Positions 1-8,024 of a stretch of 64,000 nucleotides of DNA are shown here, piece by piece; within the stretch, counting starts at the first letter, position 1; each line of letters begins with the position of its first letter. The DNA is from an uncultured Bacteroidota bacterium. Lineage in GTDB: Bacteria > Bacteroidota > Bacteroidia > Chitinophagales > Chitinophagaceae. Below the pieces are notes generated by a model, which was given only the letters and a program-made list of their open reading frames with translations, was not told where the DNA came from and ran no database searches. The stretch is taken from assembly GCA_903882805.1 (NCBI GenBank), contig CAIRYK010000078.1, positions 1 to 64,000 on the forward strand, given 5' to 3'. Both the position numbers and the translations under genes were made by a program.

Positions 1-138
1 CGTGCGAAGGCTACTGCAACAAGCGGCATCCTCAATGAGAAAGTACAGATCAACGGCACATTGGCTAACGGCATGTATCTGTTGAACTTACATTCAGACA
101 ATGAAACTAAGGTGTTCCATTTTGTTGTAAAACAATAA
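1..138 (+). CDS. C-terminal end of a T9SS-sorted exported protein (partial)
   Basis: Frame 1 is open from the window edge to TAA at 136-138. The 45 residues end in the pattern N-G-x-Y-x-L ... V-x-K-Q, which is typical of the last beta strands of type A T9SS C-terminal sorting domains (short beta-sandwich that directs export across the outer membrane and is then cleaved by PorU). The catalytic or binding part lies outside the window, so the protein's own function cannot be told. It is closed by a strong hairpin just downstream. Confidence 0.7.
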   Translation, partial: RAKATATSGILNEKVQINGTLANGMYLLNLHSDNETKVFHFVVKQ

Positions 139-160
139 GGATAACCAAAGTTTAGAATAA

Positions 161-203
161 ACAGCATCGCCGCTCCGGAACACCGGGGCGGCGATGTTGT
201 TTT
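161..203 (+). terminator. Rho-independent terminator
   Basis: A 14-bp stem (165-178 paired with 183-196, one T-G wobble) has a 4-nt loop and is followed by TTGTTTTT. It sits 27 bases after the stop codon of the partial cargo gene. Confidence 0.85.
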
Positions 204-272
204 TAGCCTTCATTTTCCCATTTCTAACCCTTCTTTCACATTTATTCAATAGTCTCATTCCCTACATTAACC

Positions 273-280
273 TATATTTG
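273..280 (+). promoter_or_regulatory. Bacteroidota -7 promoter box
   Basis: TATATTTG matches the TAnnTTTG consensus exactly and lies 4 bases before the GTG start at 285. No convincing -33 TTTG is visible at the usual distance. If used, the transcript would be nearly leaderless. Confidence 0.45.
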
Positions 281-284
281 TCTG

Positions 285-2315
285 GTGAGTTTTTTATATC
301 CGCTTTTTTTGGTTGCCGGGCTGTCGTTGGCTATACCTATACTTATTCACTTGTTCAATTTGCGCAAGTACAAGACGGTATTATTTCCGCATACACGGTT
401 TCTGAAGAACATTCAGCTGAATAGCCAGAAGCAAAGTCAGGTGCGCTACAAGTGGCTGTTGGCCATGCGATTGTTGTTTTTAGCGGCGTTAGTATTGGCT
501 TTCGCTCAACCGTTTTTAGGTAATGATAAAGCAGCTACTGGCGCCAATAAATTACAGATCATTTATCTCGATAACTCCTATAGTTTGTCGGTAAAGAAAG
601 GCGCTAGAAGTGTTTTTGATATTGCAAAAGACGCTGCGCGAAAGCAAGTGCAGCACGCACGGCCAGGATCAAAGTTTTTATTGCTGACAAACGATAAACC
701 GGTAAGTTACAGGCCAGAGAACGCAGATAAGTTGTTCTCTGAAATCAACGCCACTGAGCCGTCGTCTGCCTCTAAAAACGTGAATCAGGTATTGGCTGCA
801 GCGCAAAGTATATTGCAAAACGAAGGCAAAGCATCAGCCGATCTGTACTATTATTCTGATTTTCAATTATCCTCGTTTGCGGCAGCGCCCGACAAATCGC
901 TGATGGAACGCATTACTTTCTATGGTTTACCCGTTCAGTCGGATGAAGCTGCAGATGTGTATGTTGACAGCGCTTATCTGACAACGCCAGTATTACAGGC
1001 AGGCAAAACAAACAAACTGGTAGTGCATACTCGACTTTCGGGTAAGCAACCTAAGGAGAATCCGGTATTGAATTTGGCGATAAATGGTCAAGTAAAGAGC
1101 GCAGTCTCGCTGAGTTTTGCCGATGCAGCTACTCATATAGATACGCTTGGGTTTGAGGTGAGCGCAGCAAACTGGCAAAAAATAGAGCTTACCGTAAATG
1201 ATGCCGGTATGCGATTTGATGATACATTCAGATTGACTGCAAGGTGCGCGCCAAACTTATCGGTACTTGTGCTGAACGAAGGACAGCCTAACCCATATAT
1301 TATGGCTGCATTCAGAGCCTATAATGGGTTCCGACTTAATCAGGCAGATCTTAAAGCAATACCAGGCAACCTGAAGGATTATAACCTTATAATTTTTAAC
1401 GGAGTAACGCACATAGATGAGCCTATAGGTAAGGCAATAAATGAAGTACTGCTCAATGGGCAGAGCGTTTGTATTTTCCCGGGCAAAGTAGCCGCATTAC
1501 AACAGCTCAACGAAGGGTTGAAACTGGTGGGCGACATCAGTATAACAGGTGTAGATACTGCAGTGCAGTCAGCAAGTTCGCTGCAGCAAGGTAGCGCACT
1601 GGTGCGCGATTTGTTCGACAGAATACCAGATAACGTTCAATTGCCTGTTGCTAACTGGCATTATATTATCAACTCGGGTCTTAGCGCTAATCAGCAGTCG
1701 GTATTTAGCTTTCGTAATGGCGACCCATTGCTTGCAAGGTACACGCCCACCCGCGGACAATTATATGTCTCTGCTACCGCTGCCGATCTGCAGTCGGGCA
1801 ATTTTCCGGCAAGTTATTTTTTTACGCCCTTTTTGTACCAAATGGCTATACAGAGTGGCGGCAGCAGTGTGTATGCAATAACCGCGGGTACGCATTTACC
1901 TGTTTACATACCGCTCACCAACGCAGCAGAGCGCGCTACCCTTCATGCATTTGGCGCGAATGTGGACGTGATTCCACCGCAAAGGCCAAATGGAGCAGGA
2001 CTTGATGTATTTCTGGATCAGGCGGTGCAGCAACCAGGCTTTTATGGTATAGGCGCTGCCGAGGCAGATACAACGCAAGTAGCCATGAATCAGGATAAGC
2101 AGGAATCGCGCCTCGAATTTAAAGATATAGCTGCACTGCGCAATGAGTGGAAGGGCGATAATATAAAATGGCTGAACATCACCGATGCAGGTAGTATAAC
2201 AAGCACTGGTGTGGATAATTTGCCAATATGGAAAATCTGCATCTTTATTGTTATAGTTGCCCTCGGCGTAGAAACTTTTTTGCTATCCCGCAATTCTAAA
2301 GCGGCAACCGCATAG
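285..2315 (+). CDS. BatA N-terminal domain membrane protein
   Basis: A 676-residue inner-membrane protein. The first 80 residues are the BatA double-transmembrane domain (family TIGR02226): helix 1 at about 3-22, the characteristic HLFNLRKYK after it, and helix 2 at about 58-77. A von Willebrand-A-like segment follows with D-N-S-Y-S near residue 95, a degenerate MIDAS. A final transmembrane helix sits at about 655-672, so the large middle part probably faces the periplasm. Proteins of this architecture are widespread in Bacteroidota and are annotated as Bat or aerotolerance-related, but their molecular role is not settled. The GTG start is chosen because the family begins exactly there and the upstream frame has no other candidate. 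It stands alone, behind a terminator and its own -7 box. Confidence 0.8.
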   Translation: MSFLYPLFLVAGLSLAIPILIHLFNLRKYKTVLFPHTRFLKNIQLNSQKQSQVRYKWLLAMRLLFLAALVLAFAQPFLGNDKAATGANKLQIIYLDNSYSLSVKKGARSVFDIAKDAARKQVQHARPGSKFLLLTNDKPVSYRPENADKLFSEINATEPSSASKNVNQVLAAAQSILQNEGKASADLYYYSDFQLSSFAAAPDKSLMERITFYGLPVQSDEAADVYVDSAYLTTPVLQAGKTNKLVVHTRLSGKQPKENPVLNLAINGQVKSAVSLSFADAATHIDTLGFEVSAANWQKIELTVNDAGMRFDDTFRLTARCAPNLSVLVLNEGQPNPYIMAAFRAYNGFRLNQADLKAIPGNLKDYNLIIFNGVTHIDEPIGKAINEVLLNGQSVCIFPGKVAALQQLNEGLKLVGDISITGVDTAVQSASSLQQGSALVRDLFDRIPDNVQLPVANWHYIINSGLSANQQSVFSFRNGDPLLARYTPTRGQLYVSATAADLQSGNFPASYFFTPFLYQMAIQSGGSSVYAITAGTHLPVYIPLTNAAERATLHAFGANVDVIPPQRPNGAGLDVFLDQAVQQPGFYGIGAAEADTTQVAMNQDKQESRLEFKDIAALRNEWKGDNIKWLNITDAGSITSTGVDNLPIWKICIFIVIVALGVETFLLSRNSKAATA

Positions 2316-2487
2316 CACATTTTTAAATGAACTATTACGCAGACTTTGCGTGATAATGGCATCAGAAAGTTTGATTAATTTTACAGCCTCGGCCTCTTTG
2401 CAATGCAAAAGCGCAGTTAATATTAATATAGCGCAATGGCTAAGCGTAGGTACTGAGGTATTCAGTTTAATTAGTTAATATTGTATC

Positions 2488-3756
2488 ATGCAGTCGCTTA
2501 TTCGTAAAGCCAGGGTTATAGATCCCCAATCAGTGTATAATAATAAAGTTGTTGATTTGGTTATCGACAATGGTATAATTGTGGAAATTGGGTTTGATTT
2601 GAACGTGGCTGCATCGGTTGTAATTGAAGGGGCTGATTTGTGTGTAAGCGCGGGATGGGTGGATATTTTCGCCGACTACAGAGAACCTGGTTTTGAGCAT
2701 AAAGAGACCATAGCCACAGGATTGGCATGTGCAGCTGCTGGTGGATACACGGAAGTTTTGGTGTGTCCTAACACACAGCCTGCCGTGTCGGGCAAGTCGG
2801 TAGTCCAGTATCTATTACAGCGGGCTCAGGGTAATATTGTACAGTTGCACCCAATAGGATCGGCCACGCAAAACGCAGACGGAAAGGAGCTTGCAGAGAT
2901 GCTGGATATGCGCAAATATGGAGCAATAGCATTTACCGACGGCTGGAAGCCGGTACAAAATGCCAGCCTGATGATGAAAGCGCTGGAATACGTAAAGGCA
3001 TTTGACGGAGTAATTGTACAGATGCCTGTGGATGCAGCTTTGTCGAGCGGTGGACTGATGCACGAGGGAATAATGAGTACGCGACTCGGTATGAGCGGTA
3101 TACCTGTGATAGCGGAGTCGCTTTTAGTGCATAGAGATATTGAATTGCTTAGGTATACAAAATCGAGACTACATATAACAGGGGTTTCTACAGCCGAATC
3201 TGTAGCTATGATACGTAAGGCAAAGGCCGAAGGGCTGGCTGTCACCTGCTCTGTGACTCCCTATCATTTAGCGCTTACAGATGCAGCGTTGGCAGGGTAC
3301 GACAGCGCCTACAAAGTGTCTCCGCCGCTGCGCGATGAGGCGCACAGACAGGCCTTAATTGCAGCGCTGGCCGATGGTACGATAGATTGTATTGCCGCCC
3401 ACCACAGACCCCAGGAGTGGGACGCTAAAACAAAGGAATTTGACTATGCCGCAGATGGAATGGCAGTGCAGGAAATAGCATTTGCGATAGTATGGAATGC
3501 AGTAAGAGATGCAGTAACAATTGATAGATTGGTAGACGCGATTGCTATTAAGCCAAGAGAAATATTTGGCCTTGAGCCGCATACCATTGTAAAGGGAAGC
3601 AATGCGTCGCTAACCGTATTTACAACCACAGGCGCCACCTTACTTAAAGACGCAGAAGTAAAGTCGCTCAGTAAGAACAATCCGTTTATTGGTGAAAAGC
3701 TTGTCGGTAGCGTAGTTGCGATTTTGAATAACAATCAAACCAAAGTAAACAAATAG
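2488..3756 (+). CDS. Dihydroorotase-like protein lacking metal ligands
   Basis: A 422-residue amidohydrolase-fold protein related over its full length to class I dihydroorotase, the third enzyme of pyrimidine synthesis. The family landmarks align but the chemistry is gone. The HxH of the DxHxHxREPG motif reads F-A-D before YREPG (residues about 59-66). The metal-binding His after the second strand is replaced in VQMPVDAAL. HxxHVST reads HITGVST. The catalytic Asp of the TDHAPH motif is lost in AAHHRPQ. It therefore resembles the non-catalytic PyrC' (PyrX) subunits that scaffold aspartate transcarbamylase. Such degenerate copies are common in Bacteroidota. Four bases separate it from the DUF4199 gene, so they are co-transcribed. 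Dihydroorotase fold is certain; absence of activity is inference from the residues. Confidence 0.85.
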   Translation: MQSLIRKARVIDPQSVYNNKVVDLVIDNGIIVEIGFDLNVAASVVIEGADLCVSAGWVDIFADYREPGFEHKETIATGLACAAAGGYTEVLVCPNTQPAVSGKSVVQYLLQRAQGNIVQLHPIGSATQNADGKELAEMLDMRKYGAIAFTDGWKPVQNASLMMKALEYVKAFDGVIVQMPVDAALSSGGLMHEGIMSTRLGMSGIPVIAESLLVHRDIELLRYTKSRLHITGVSTAESVAMIRKAKAEGLAVTCSVTPYHLALTDAALAGYDSAYKVSPPLRDEAHRQALIAALADGTIDCIAAHHRPQEWDAKTKEFDYAADGMAVQEIAFAIVWNAVRDAVTIDRLVDAIAIKPREIFGLEPHTIVKGSNASLTVFTTTGATLLKDAEVKSLSKNNPFIGEKLVGSVVAILNNNQTKVNK

Positions 3757-3760
3757 AATT

Positions 3761-4273
3761 ATGGAACTAAAGAACACACACATTCCACATGGGTTTGTAA
3801 TAGGTCTGGCCATGGTGGTTATTGGCCTTATAGAGTATGTTACCGGTATGGCTTTCAAATCGGGTTTTCAGTATATCGCTTATATCCCGTTTCTGGCAGG
3901 GTTGATACTGAATGCGCGCGCATTTGCCAAAGCAAATGACGGCTTTGTAACATTTGGCAACGTATTTGGTAGTGGTTTTAAGGCAACGATGATTGTTACG
4001 ATAGTAATGGTGGCATGGGCGCTGACTACATTGTTGATATTTCCGGAAATGAAAACAAAAGCGCTGGAAATGTCGCGGGAACAAATGGCTAAGAACCCCA
4101 AAATGACCGACGAACAGCTGGATGCTGCGCTGAAAATAACAATGAAATTCTGGAACACAATCGTGGTGGCTTCATCAATATTAGGAACAATGTTTTTTGG
4201 TGCAATATTTTCGTTGATAGCCGCAGGCACTGTACCTAAGAAGGGACCTAAGCCAATAGGCGACGTTTTTTAG
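3761..4273 (+). CDS. DUF4199 family membrane protein
   Basis: A 170-residue protein with four hydrophobic segments at about 10-27, 36-52, 72-92 and 130-153, and a charged loop rich in Lys, Glu and Met (about 95-125) between the third and fourth. Length and helix pattern fit the Bacteroidota family DUF4199, whose function is unknown. It begins four bases after the dihydroorotase-like gene and ends at a terminator, so the two form a bicistronic operon. DUF4199 genes often follow dihydroorotase-like genes in this phylum, which hints at a shared, still unknown role. Confidence 0.75.
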   Translation: MELKNTHIPHGFVIGLAMVVIGLIEYVTGMAFKSGFQYIAYIPFLAGLILNARAFAKANDGFVTFGNVFGSGFKATMIVTIVMVAWALTTLLIFPEMKTKALEMSREQMAKNPKMTDEQLDAALKITMKFWNTIVVASSILGTMFFGAIFSLIAAGTVPKKGPKPIGDVF

Positions 4274-4297
4274 TTTGCTATTTAATATACTGTTTTT

Positions 4298-4320
4298 GAA
4301 ACCGGCCTAGCGCCGGTTTC
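4298..4320 (+). terminator. Terminator hairpin after the DUF4199 gene
   Basis: Perfect 9-bp stem, GAAACCGGC paired with GCCGGTTTC, with a 5-nt loop, 25 bases after the stop. The T run lies on the 5' side (TGTTTTT) and the downstream tail is only weakly T-rich, so efficiency on the plus strand is uncertain. Confidence 0.6.
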
Positions 4321-4445
4321 GTTAGTTATAAGCGGCGGCTGATTAGATACCGCTATTCGATAATAGCCCGTTCTTTTTGTTTTTTTCAGTTTTTGTAGCT
4401 TTTTTTGCTGACCGCTGAGCCATTAAAATTTGTAGCTTCGCAGCC

Positions 4446-5033
4446 ATGAACTATCTGGGCCACTCATTGCTTTCGTTTGGGCATAAGGACATCCTTATGG
4501 GCAATATGATAGGCGATCATGTAAAAGGCAGGATAGCGTTGGAAAACTATCCGCCCGACATAGCTAAGGGCGTGTTGCTGCATCGGCTGATTGATCAGAA
4601 AACAGATTTGCACCCGGCTACAGGCCGAGCCAAGCTATTATTCAGGGCCGATTACGGATTGTATGCAGGCGCAATAATGGATACGCTATACGATCATTTT
4701 CTAGCCAACGACCCCAAGTATTTTGCGGATGCCGATGCGCTTATGGCCTTTTCGGTAGCAACATACAGTCAGATAGAGGAGAATAGCGCCTACTTTCCAC
4801 CCAAGTTTGCAGCCTACTTTCCGTATATGAAGGAACAGAACTGGCTGTATGGATACAGGAGCATAAAAGGAATGGAACGGTCGCTCAACGGCCTTGCGCG
4901 AAGAGCGCAGCACATGCCCCCCATAGAGAAAGCCTATGAAATCTTCGTAGCCAATTACTACCATATCAACCAATGCTATTACGAATTGATAGACGATATG
5001 GTTAAGTTTGTAAAAACAGAGTTGAACAATTAA
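4446..5033 (+). CDS. acpH: Acyl carrier protein phosphodiesterase
   Basis: A 195-residue cytosolic hydrolase of the ACP phosphodiesterase (AcpH) family, which removes the 4'-phosphopantetheine arm from acyl carrier protein, turning holo-ACP to apo-ACP. Family landmarks visible: NYLGHSLLS at the N-terminus, GNMIGDHVKG near residue 20, LHRLIDQKTDLHP near residue 40 and IMDTLYDHFLAND near residue 78, giving the His/Asp-rich metal site of HD-like enzymes. Length is normal. A near-match to the -7 box (AAAATTTG) sits about 15 bases upstream of the ATG, so it probably has its own promoter. No operon partner is obvious; the next gene starts 53 bases on. Confidence 0.85.
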   Translation: MNYLGHSLLSFGHKDILMGNMIGDHVKGRIALENYPPDIAKGVLLHRLIDQKTDLHPATGRAKLLFRADYGLYAGAIMDTLYDHFLANDPKYFADADALMAFSVATYSQIEENSAYFPPKFAAYFPYMKEQNWLYGYRSIKGMERSLNGLARRAQHMPPIEKAYEIFVANYYHINQCYYELIDDMVKFVKTELNN

Positions 5034-5086
5034 TTAGCACCCCCACAATTCAGACAGATAATTTGCCCATCTTGCAAAAAGAATTT

Positions 5087-6286
5087 ATGCGTTTTACTAC
5101 CTCTTACGTTTTATCTACTTTTTTATTATTTTTATTTATAGCATGCCGATCAGACTCGCAACCTGCAGCGGCGCATACCAGAAATAGCAAGTTTCACGAC
5201 GACTCGATGCGGATTACGCCTATACCGCTGATATACGATACAACTTCGCCCCAAAAACAAGATATTATTGCGCAACTGGATAATTACTATACCGCTCAAT
5301 TCAGAGCCGGTTTTAACGGTAGCGTGTTGGTGGGCGTAGGCGGTAAAATTATTTATGAACGTTGTTTTGGGCTGGCAAACAGGGAAAAGAAAATACCGCT
5401 TACCGCTAATAGCTCTTGCCAGCTGGCATCTATATCCAAGACGTTTACCGGTACTGCAATTTTGTATCTGCATCAACATAAATACCTGAACATAGACGAA
5501 CCGGTGCAGAAGTACATTAAAGAGTTTCCTTATCCCAATATCACGCTTAAAATGCTGCTCAATCACCGGTCGGGTTTACCAGACTATACCAAGTGGGTGC
5601 CAGGCTACAATAATGATATGCGTACGCCTATAAGCAATGAAGCTATGATAGCTATGATGGCGCATCACAAGCCCGGACTTGAATTCAGAGCCAATACCAG
5701 ATTCAAATATTGTAATACCAATTTTGCAGTATTGGCGCGCGTAGTAGAAAAAGTTACAGAGATGACTTTTGCCGATTTTATGCGCAACTATATATTTCTG
5801 CCTCTGGGCATGCAGCACACCTTTGTGTACAACCCGGCTAAGGGCTTGCCGCTTGAGGCCGCTATAAGCTATAAGCGCAACTGGGTACGCGAACCCGATA
5901 TGTTTGCCGACGGCGTAACTGGCGACAAGGGTATATACAGCACGCCCGAGGATATGTATCGCTGGGACCAGTCGTTTTACCAGAATAAACTACTGACTAA
6001 CGAAACCATAGAACTTGCCTACCTGCCTTGTTCGTTTGAGAAGAAAGGCGTAAAAAACTACGGACTTGGCTGGCGAATGCTATGCTATCCAAATGGCAAT
6101 AAGGTGATATACCACAATGGCTGGTGGCATGGTAATAATACATCGTTCTACAGGTTTATAAAAGACAATATGACGATAGTAGTGCTTGGTAACCGCTTTA
6201 CCACCAGCATATACCACCATGCGCCCATTATCTTTGGTATAGTGAAAGGTGTGTCGCCCGATGATGGATTTGATACTGAAGAGTAG
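5087..6286 (+). CDS. Beta-lactamase-fold serine hydrolase lipoprotein
   Basis: A 399-residue protein of the class C beta-lactamase / penicillin-binding-like family. The N-terminus is a lipoprotein signal (hydrophobic stretch, then FIAC at Cys20), so it should be anchored on the outside of a membrane. The SxxK nucleophile motif is S-I-S-K at 115-118, and the second-motif YxN is Y-C-N in FKYCNTNF. A late HNGWWHGNN takes the place of the KTG-like element, as in esterase or peptidase members. Substrate cannot be told: peptidoglycan peptides, esters and D-amino-acid peptides are all possible. The start is moved from the upstream TTG (5063) to ATG 5087 because only this gives a clean lipoprotein signal. 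Confidence 0.85.
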   Translation: MRFTTSYVLSTFLLFLFIACRSDSQPAAAHTRNSKFHDDSMRITPIPLIYDTTSPQKQDIIAQLDNYYTAQFRAGFNGSVLVGVGGKIIYERCFGLANREKKIPLTANSSCQLASISKTFTGTAILYLHQHKYLNIDEPVQKYIKEFPYPNITLKMLLNHRSGLPDYTKWVPGYNNDMRTPISNEAMIAMMAHHKPGLEFRANTRFKYCNTNFAVLARVVEKVTEMTFADFMRNYIFLPLGMQHTFVYNPAKGLPLEAAISYKRNWVREPDMFADGVTGDKGIYSTPEDMYRWDQSFYQNKLLTNETIELAYLPCSFEKKGVKNYGLGWRMLCYPNGNKVIYHNGWWHGNNTSFYRFIKDNMTIVVLGNRFTTSIYHHAPIIFGIVKGVSPDDGFDTEE

Positions 6287-6400
6287 CGGCAGATTGTAGA
6301 TGTTGATATTTGATAGCGTGCAAATTGTTGTGCGCTATTTTTGTTTTTGCAAGGTGGTAATTGTTTCGTTCACTTTCGTTGCAGGTTATATCTTTTGGGC

Positions 6401-6522
6401 CTTGTTGCGACCATAAGGTGCCAGTCTGATAAAAATACATGACTCAACTACAAACCTGTTGCACCCAACGGAGCAACGACATGCGTTGGCGGCGAATTAT
6501 AAGTTGACGTATGATTTTTGTA
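6401..6522 (+). repeat. Dispersed intergenic repeat, copy A
   Basis: About 120 bases homologous to copies at 29726-29848 (same strand) and 17240-17365 (opposite strand). The shared core is CTACAAACCTGTTGCACCC followed by AACGGAGCAACGACAT. Between the copies the match is partial outside this core but runs from a TTGTTGC-A-ACC block upstream to a GGCGNCGA block downstream, in the same order in each. The core can fold into small hairpins (TTGC...GCAA). All three copies lie between convergent genes. No reading frame is conserved, so it is probably a non-coding element. Confidence 0.65.
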
Positions 6523-6724
6523 TTACGATAGCTTGTTCGACTCCATATTAGTGGCGCTTCATTTTGATAATCGCAGATGCTTCACCGCCAGCCACTCACC
6601 TTTTTACCCTATCTGGCTAACCATATCCGGCAACCAGGTAAGATAACGAGCAGTCGCGAATAGCGTAGCTTTTTTACTAGCCAAGACCGAAGGACATCGA
6701 ACAACGTATAGCTCATAACTAAAA

Positions 6725-6747
6725 AAGCCCCGCGGGTAGCAGGGCTT
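6725..6747 (-). terminator. Rho-independent terminator of porV-porU
   Basis: Read on the minus strand, AAGCCCTGC pairs with GCGGGGCTT across a 4-nt loop and runs directly into TTTTTT (6721-6726). It lies 19 bases past the porV stop. Confidence 0.85.
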
Positions 6748-6765
6748 ATTAGTATAAAGGTTTGT

Positions 6766-7941
6766 TTATTTCGCGTCGGTGGCTTCTGCCGGTTCGTCGT
6801 CTTTTGAACGCTCTATCTTGTCGAATTCGAAAATGAGCGAGAAACGAACTGTGTTAGAAAGCGGGTTTCTTGTGGTGCCCGTTCCCTGAGGCACAAGGTA
6901 AGAAGCATTGATTTGGAAGATGTTGTAGCGTACGCCTATGCCGCAGGTTATGTATTGGCGGTCGCCGTTGTCTTTATCTTCGTAAAAATAACCTGCACGC
7001 ACTGCAAACTGGTTTTGGTACCAGTATTCTGCGCCAAGTGAAGCATTGATTTCTTTGAGCTGGTCGCCAGTTGTAAATGATGAAATGATACCATTAACCA
7101 CATTTACCTGAGTATCTGCGCTGTTGAGGGCAGGCACCAGCAGTTTGTTGAGGTCTACAGCGAAGGTCAGTTTGTTGTAGGCGTCTATCTGTGTAGTATA
7201 GGCAGCTCCCAAACCTATGTTCATAGGTATGAAGTCTTTGCGGTTGGTATTGTAAGATATTTTAGAGCCTATGTTGCTGGCAACAGCTCCGAAATTGAAG
7301 GTGTTGATATGCGTTTCGTCTTTCTCGAATTTCTTGGTGTAAAACACACCCAAATCGGCAGCGAATGCATTGCCTGGAGAGTATTGACCCTGACCTTGAC
7401 CCTGAACATAGTTAACGCCCGAAGCAATGGCAGAGTGAATATAGCGCAAGCTCAAGCCAGCAGATAAATTCTCTGACAGACGGCGTGAGTAGCCGAGGTC
7501 GAAAGAATACTCGCGAGGAATACCTGTGCCTATTGGGTTGCCTTGTACGTCTGTATAATTGATGTTGCCGAGCGAAAAATAACGCATAGAAGCGCTCAAC
7601 GCCTGCTCTTTTTCTTTACCAAATTTGGCATAGCCTGAAAGATAGGCAAGGAATATATCGGGTACCAGATCTTTAAGCCATGGGGTGTAGGTCACAGAAA
7701 TACCGTAAGGTTTGTCTGTAAAGGGCAGTTTCGCAAGATTCCAGTATTGAGAATTGGCATCGGGCGACATTGCAATGCCCACATCGCCCATAGCGCCTGC
7801 GCGAGCATCGGGCGATATACGTAAAAAAGGTACGGCTGTTGTTACGAAGCTTGCTCCGTTCGACTTCACCTGAGCATCAGCGCTCAACGAAAATGCTGCG
7901 GTAAGTAACGATAAGCCTATTAAAGCAAATTGTTTTGCCAT
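6766..7941 (-). CDS. porV: T9SS outer-membrane protein PorV (LptO)
   Basis: A 391-residue outer-membrane beta-barrel of the FadL-like PorV family. PorV shuttles T9SS cargo from the SprA translocon to the PorU sortase in the attachment complex. A signal peptide (about 1-24, ending SADA) is followed by a family-typical segment, FLRISPDARAGAMGDVGIA, near residue 45, then regular amphipathic strands to the C-terminus. The longer open frame starts at a TTG at 7974, but that TTG lies inside a perfect -7 box (TATTTTTG on the minus strand, about 7970-7977), so the ATG at 7941 is preferred. It follows porU by 83 bases in the same direction, the same order as in known gliding bacteria. Confidence 0.93.
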   Translation of the reverse strand: MAKQFALIGLSLLTAAFSLSADAQVKSNGASFVTTAVPFLRISPDARAGAMGDVGIAMSPDANSQYWNLAKLPFTDKPYGISVTYTPWLKDLVPDIFLAYLSGYAKFGKEKEQALSASMRYFSLGNINYTDVQGNPIGTGIPREYSFDLGYSRRLSENLSAGLSLRYIHSAIASGVNYVQGQGQGQYSPGNAFAADLGVFYTKKFEKDETHINTFNFGAVASNIGSKISYNTNRKDFIPMNIGLGAAYTTQIDAYNKLTFAVDLNKLLVPALNSADTQVNVVNGIISSFTTGDQLKEINASLGAEYWYQNQFAVRAGYFYEDKDNGDRQYITCGIGVRYNIFQINASYLVPQGTGTTRNPLSNTVRFSLIFEFDKIERSKDDEPAEATDAK

Positions 7942-7969
7942 TTTTGTATTAGTTATATTTTTTAAAGAT

Positions 7970-7977
7970 TGCAAAAA
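7970..7977 (-). promoter_or_regulatory. -7 promoter box upstream of porV
   Basis: TATTTTTG on the minus strand matches TAnnTTTG and lies about 29 bases before the porV ATG. It suggests porV has its own promoter in addition to read-through from porU, and excludes the upstream TTG start. Confidence 0.5.
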
Positions 7978-8024
7978 TATTCAGTAAAGCTGAGCTTTTC
8001 TAAAAAAATTACGCATTGAATTAT

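Larger units (their letters stand above)
6287..6765. other. Convergent intergenic region with a dispersed repeat
   Basis: 479 bases between two converging genes. It holds one copy of a dispersed repeat (about 6401-6522, listed separately) and the porV terminator (6725-6747). I see no coding region or RNA gene in the rest. Confidence 0.6.
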
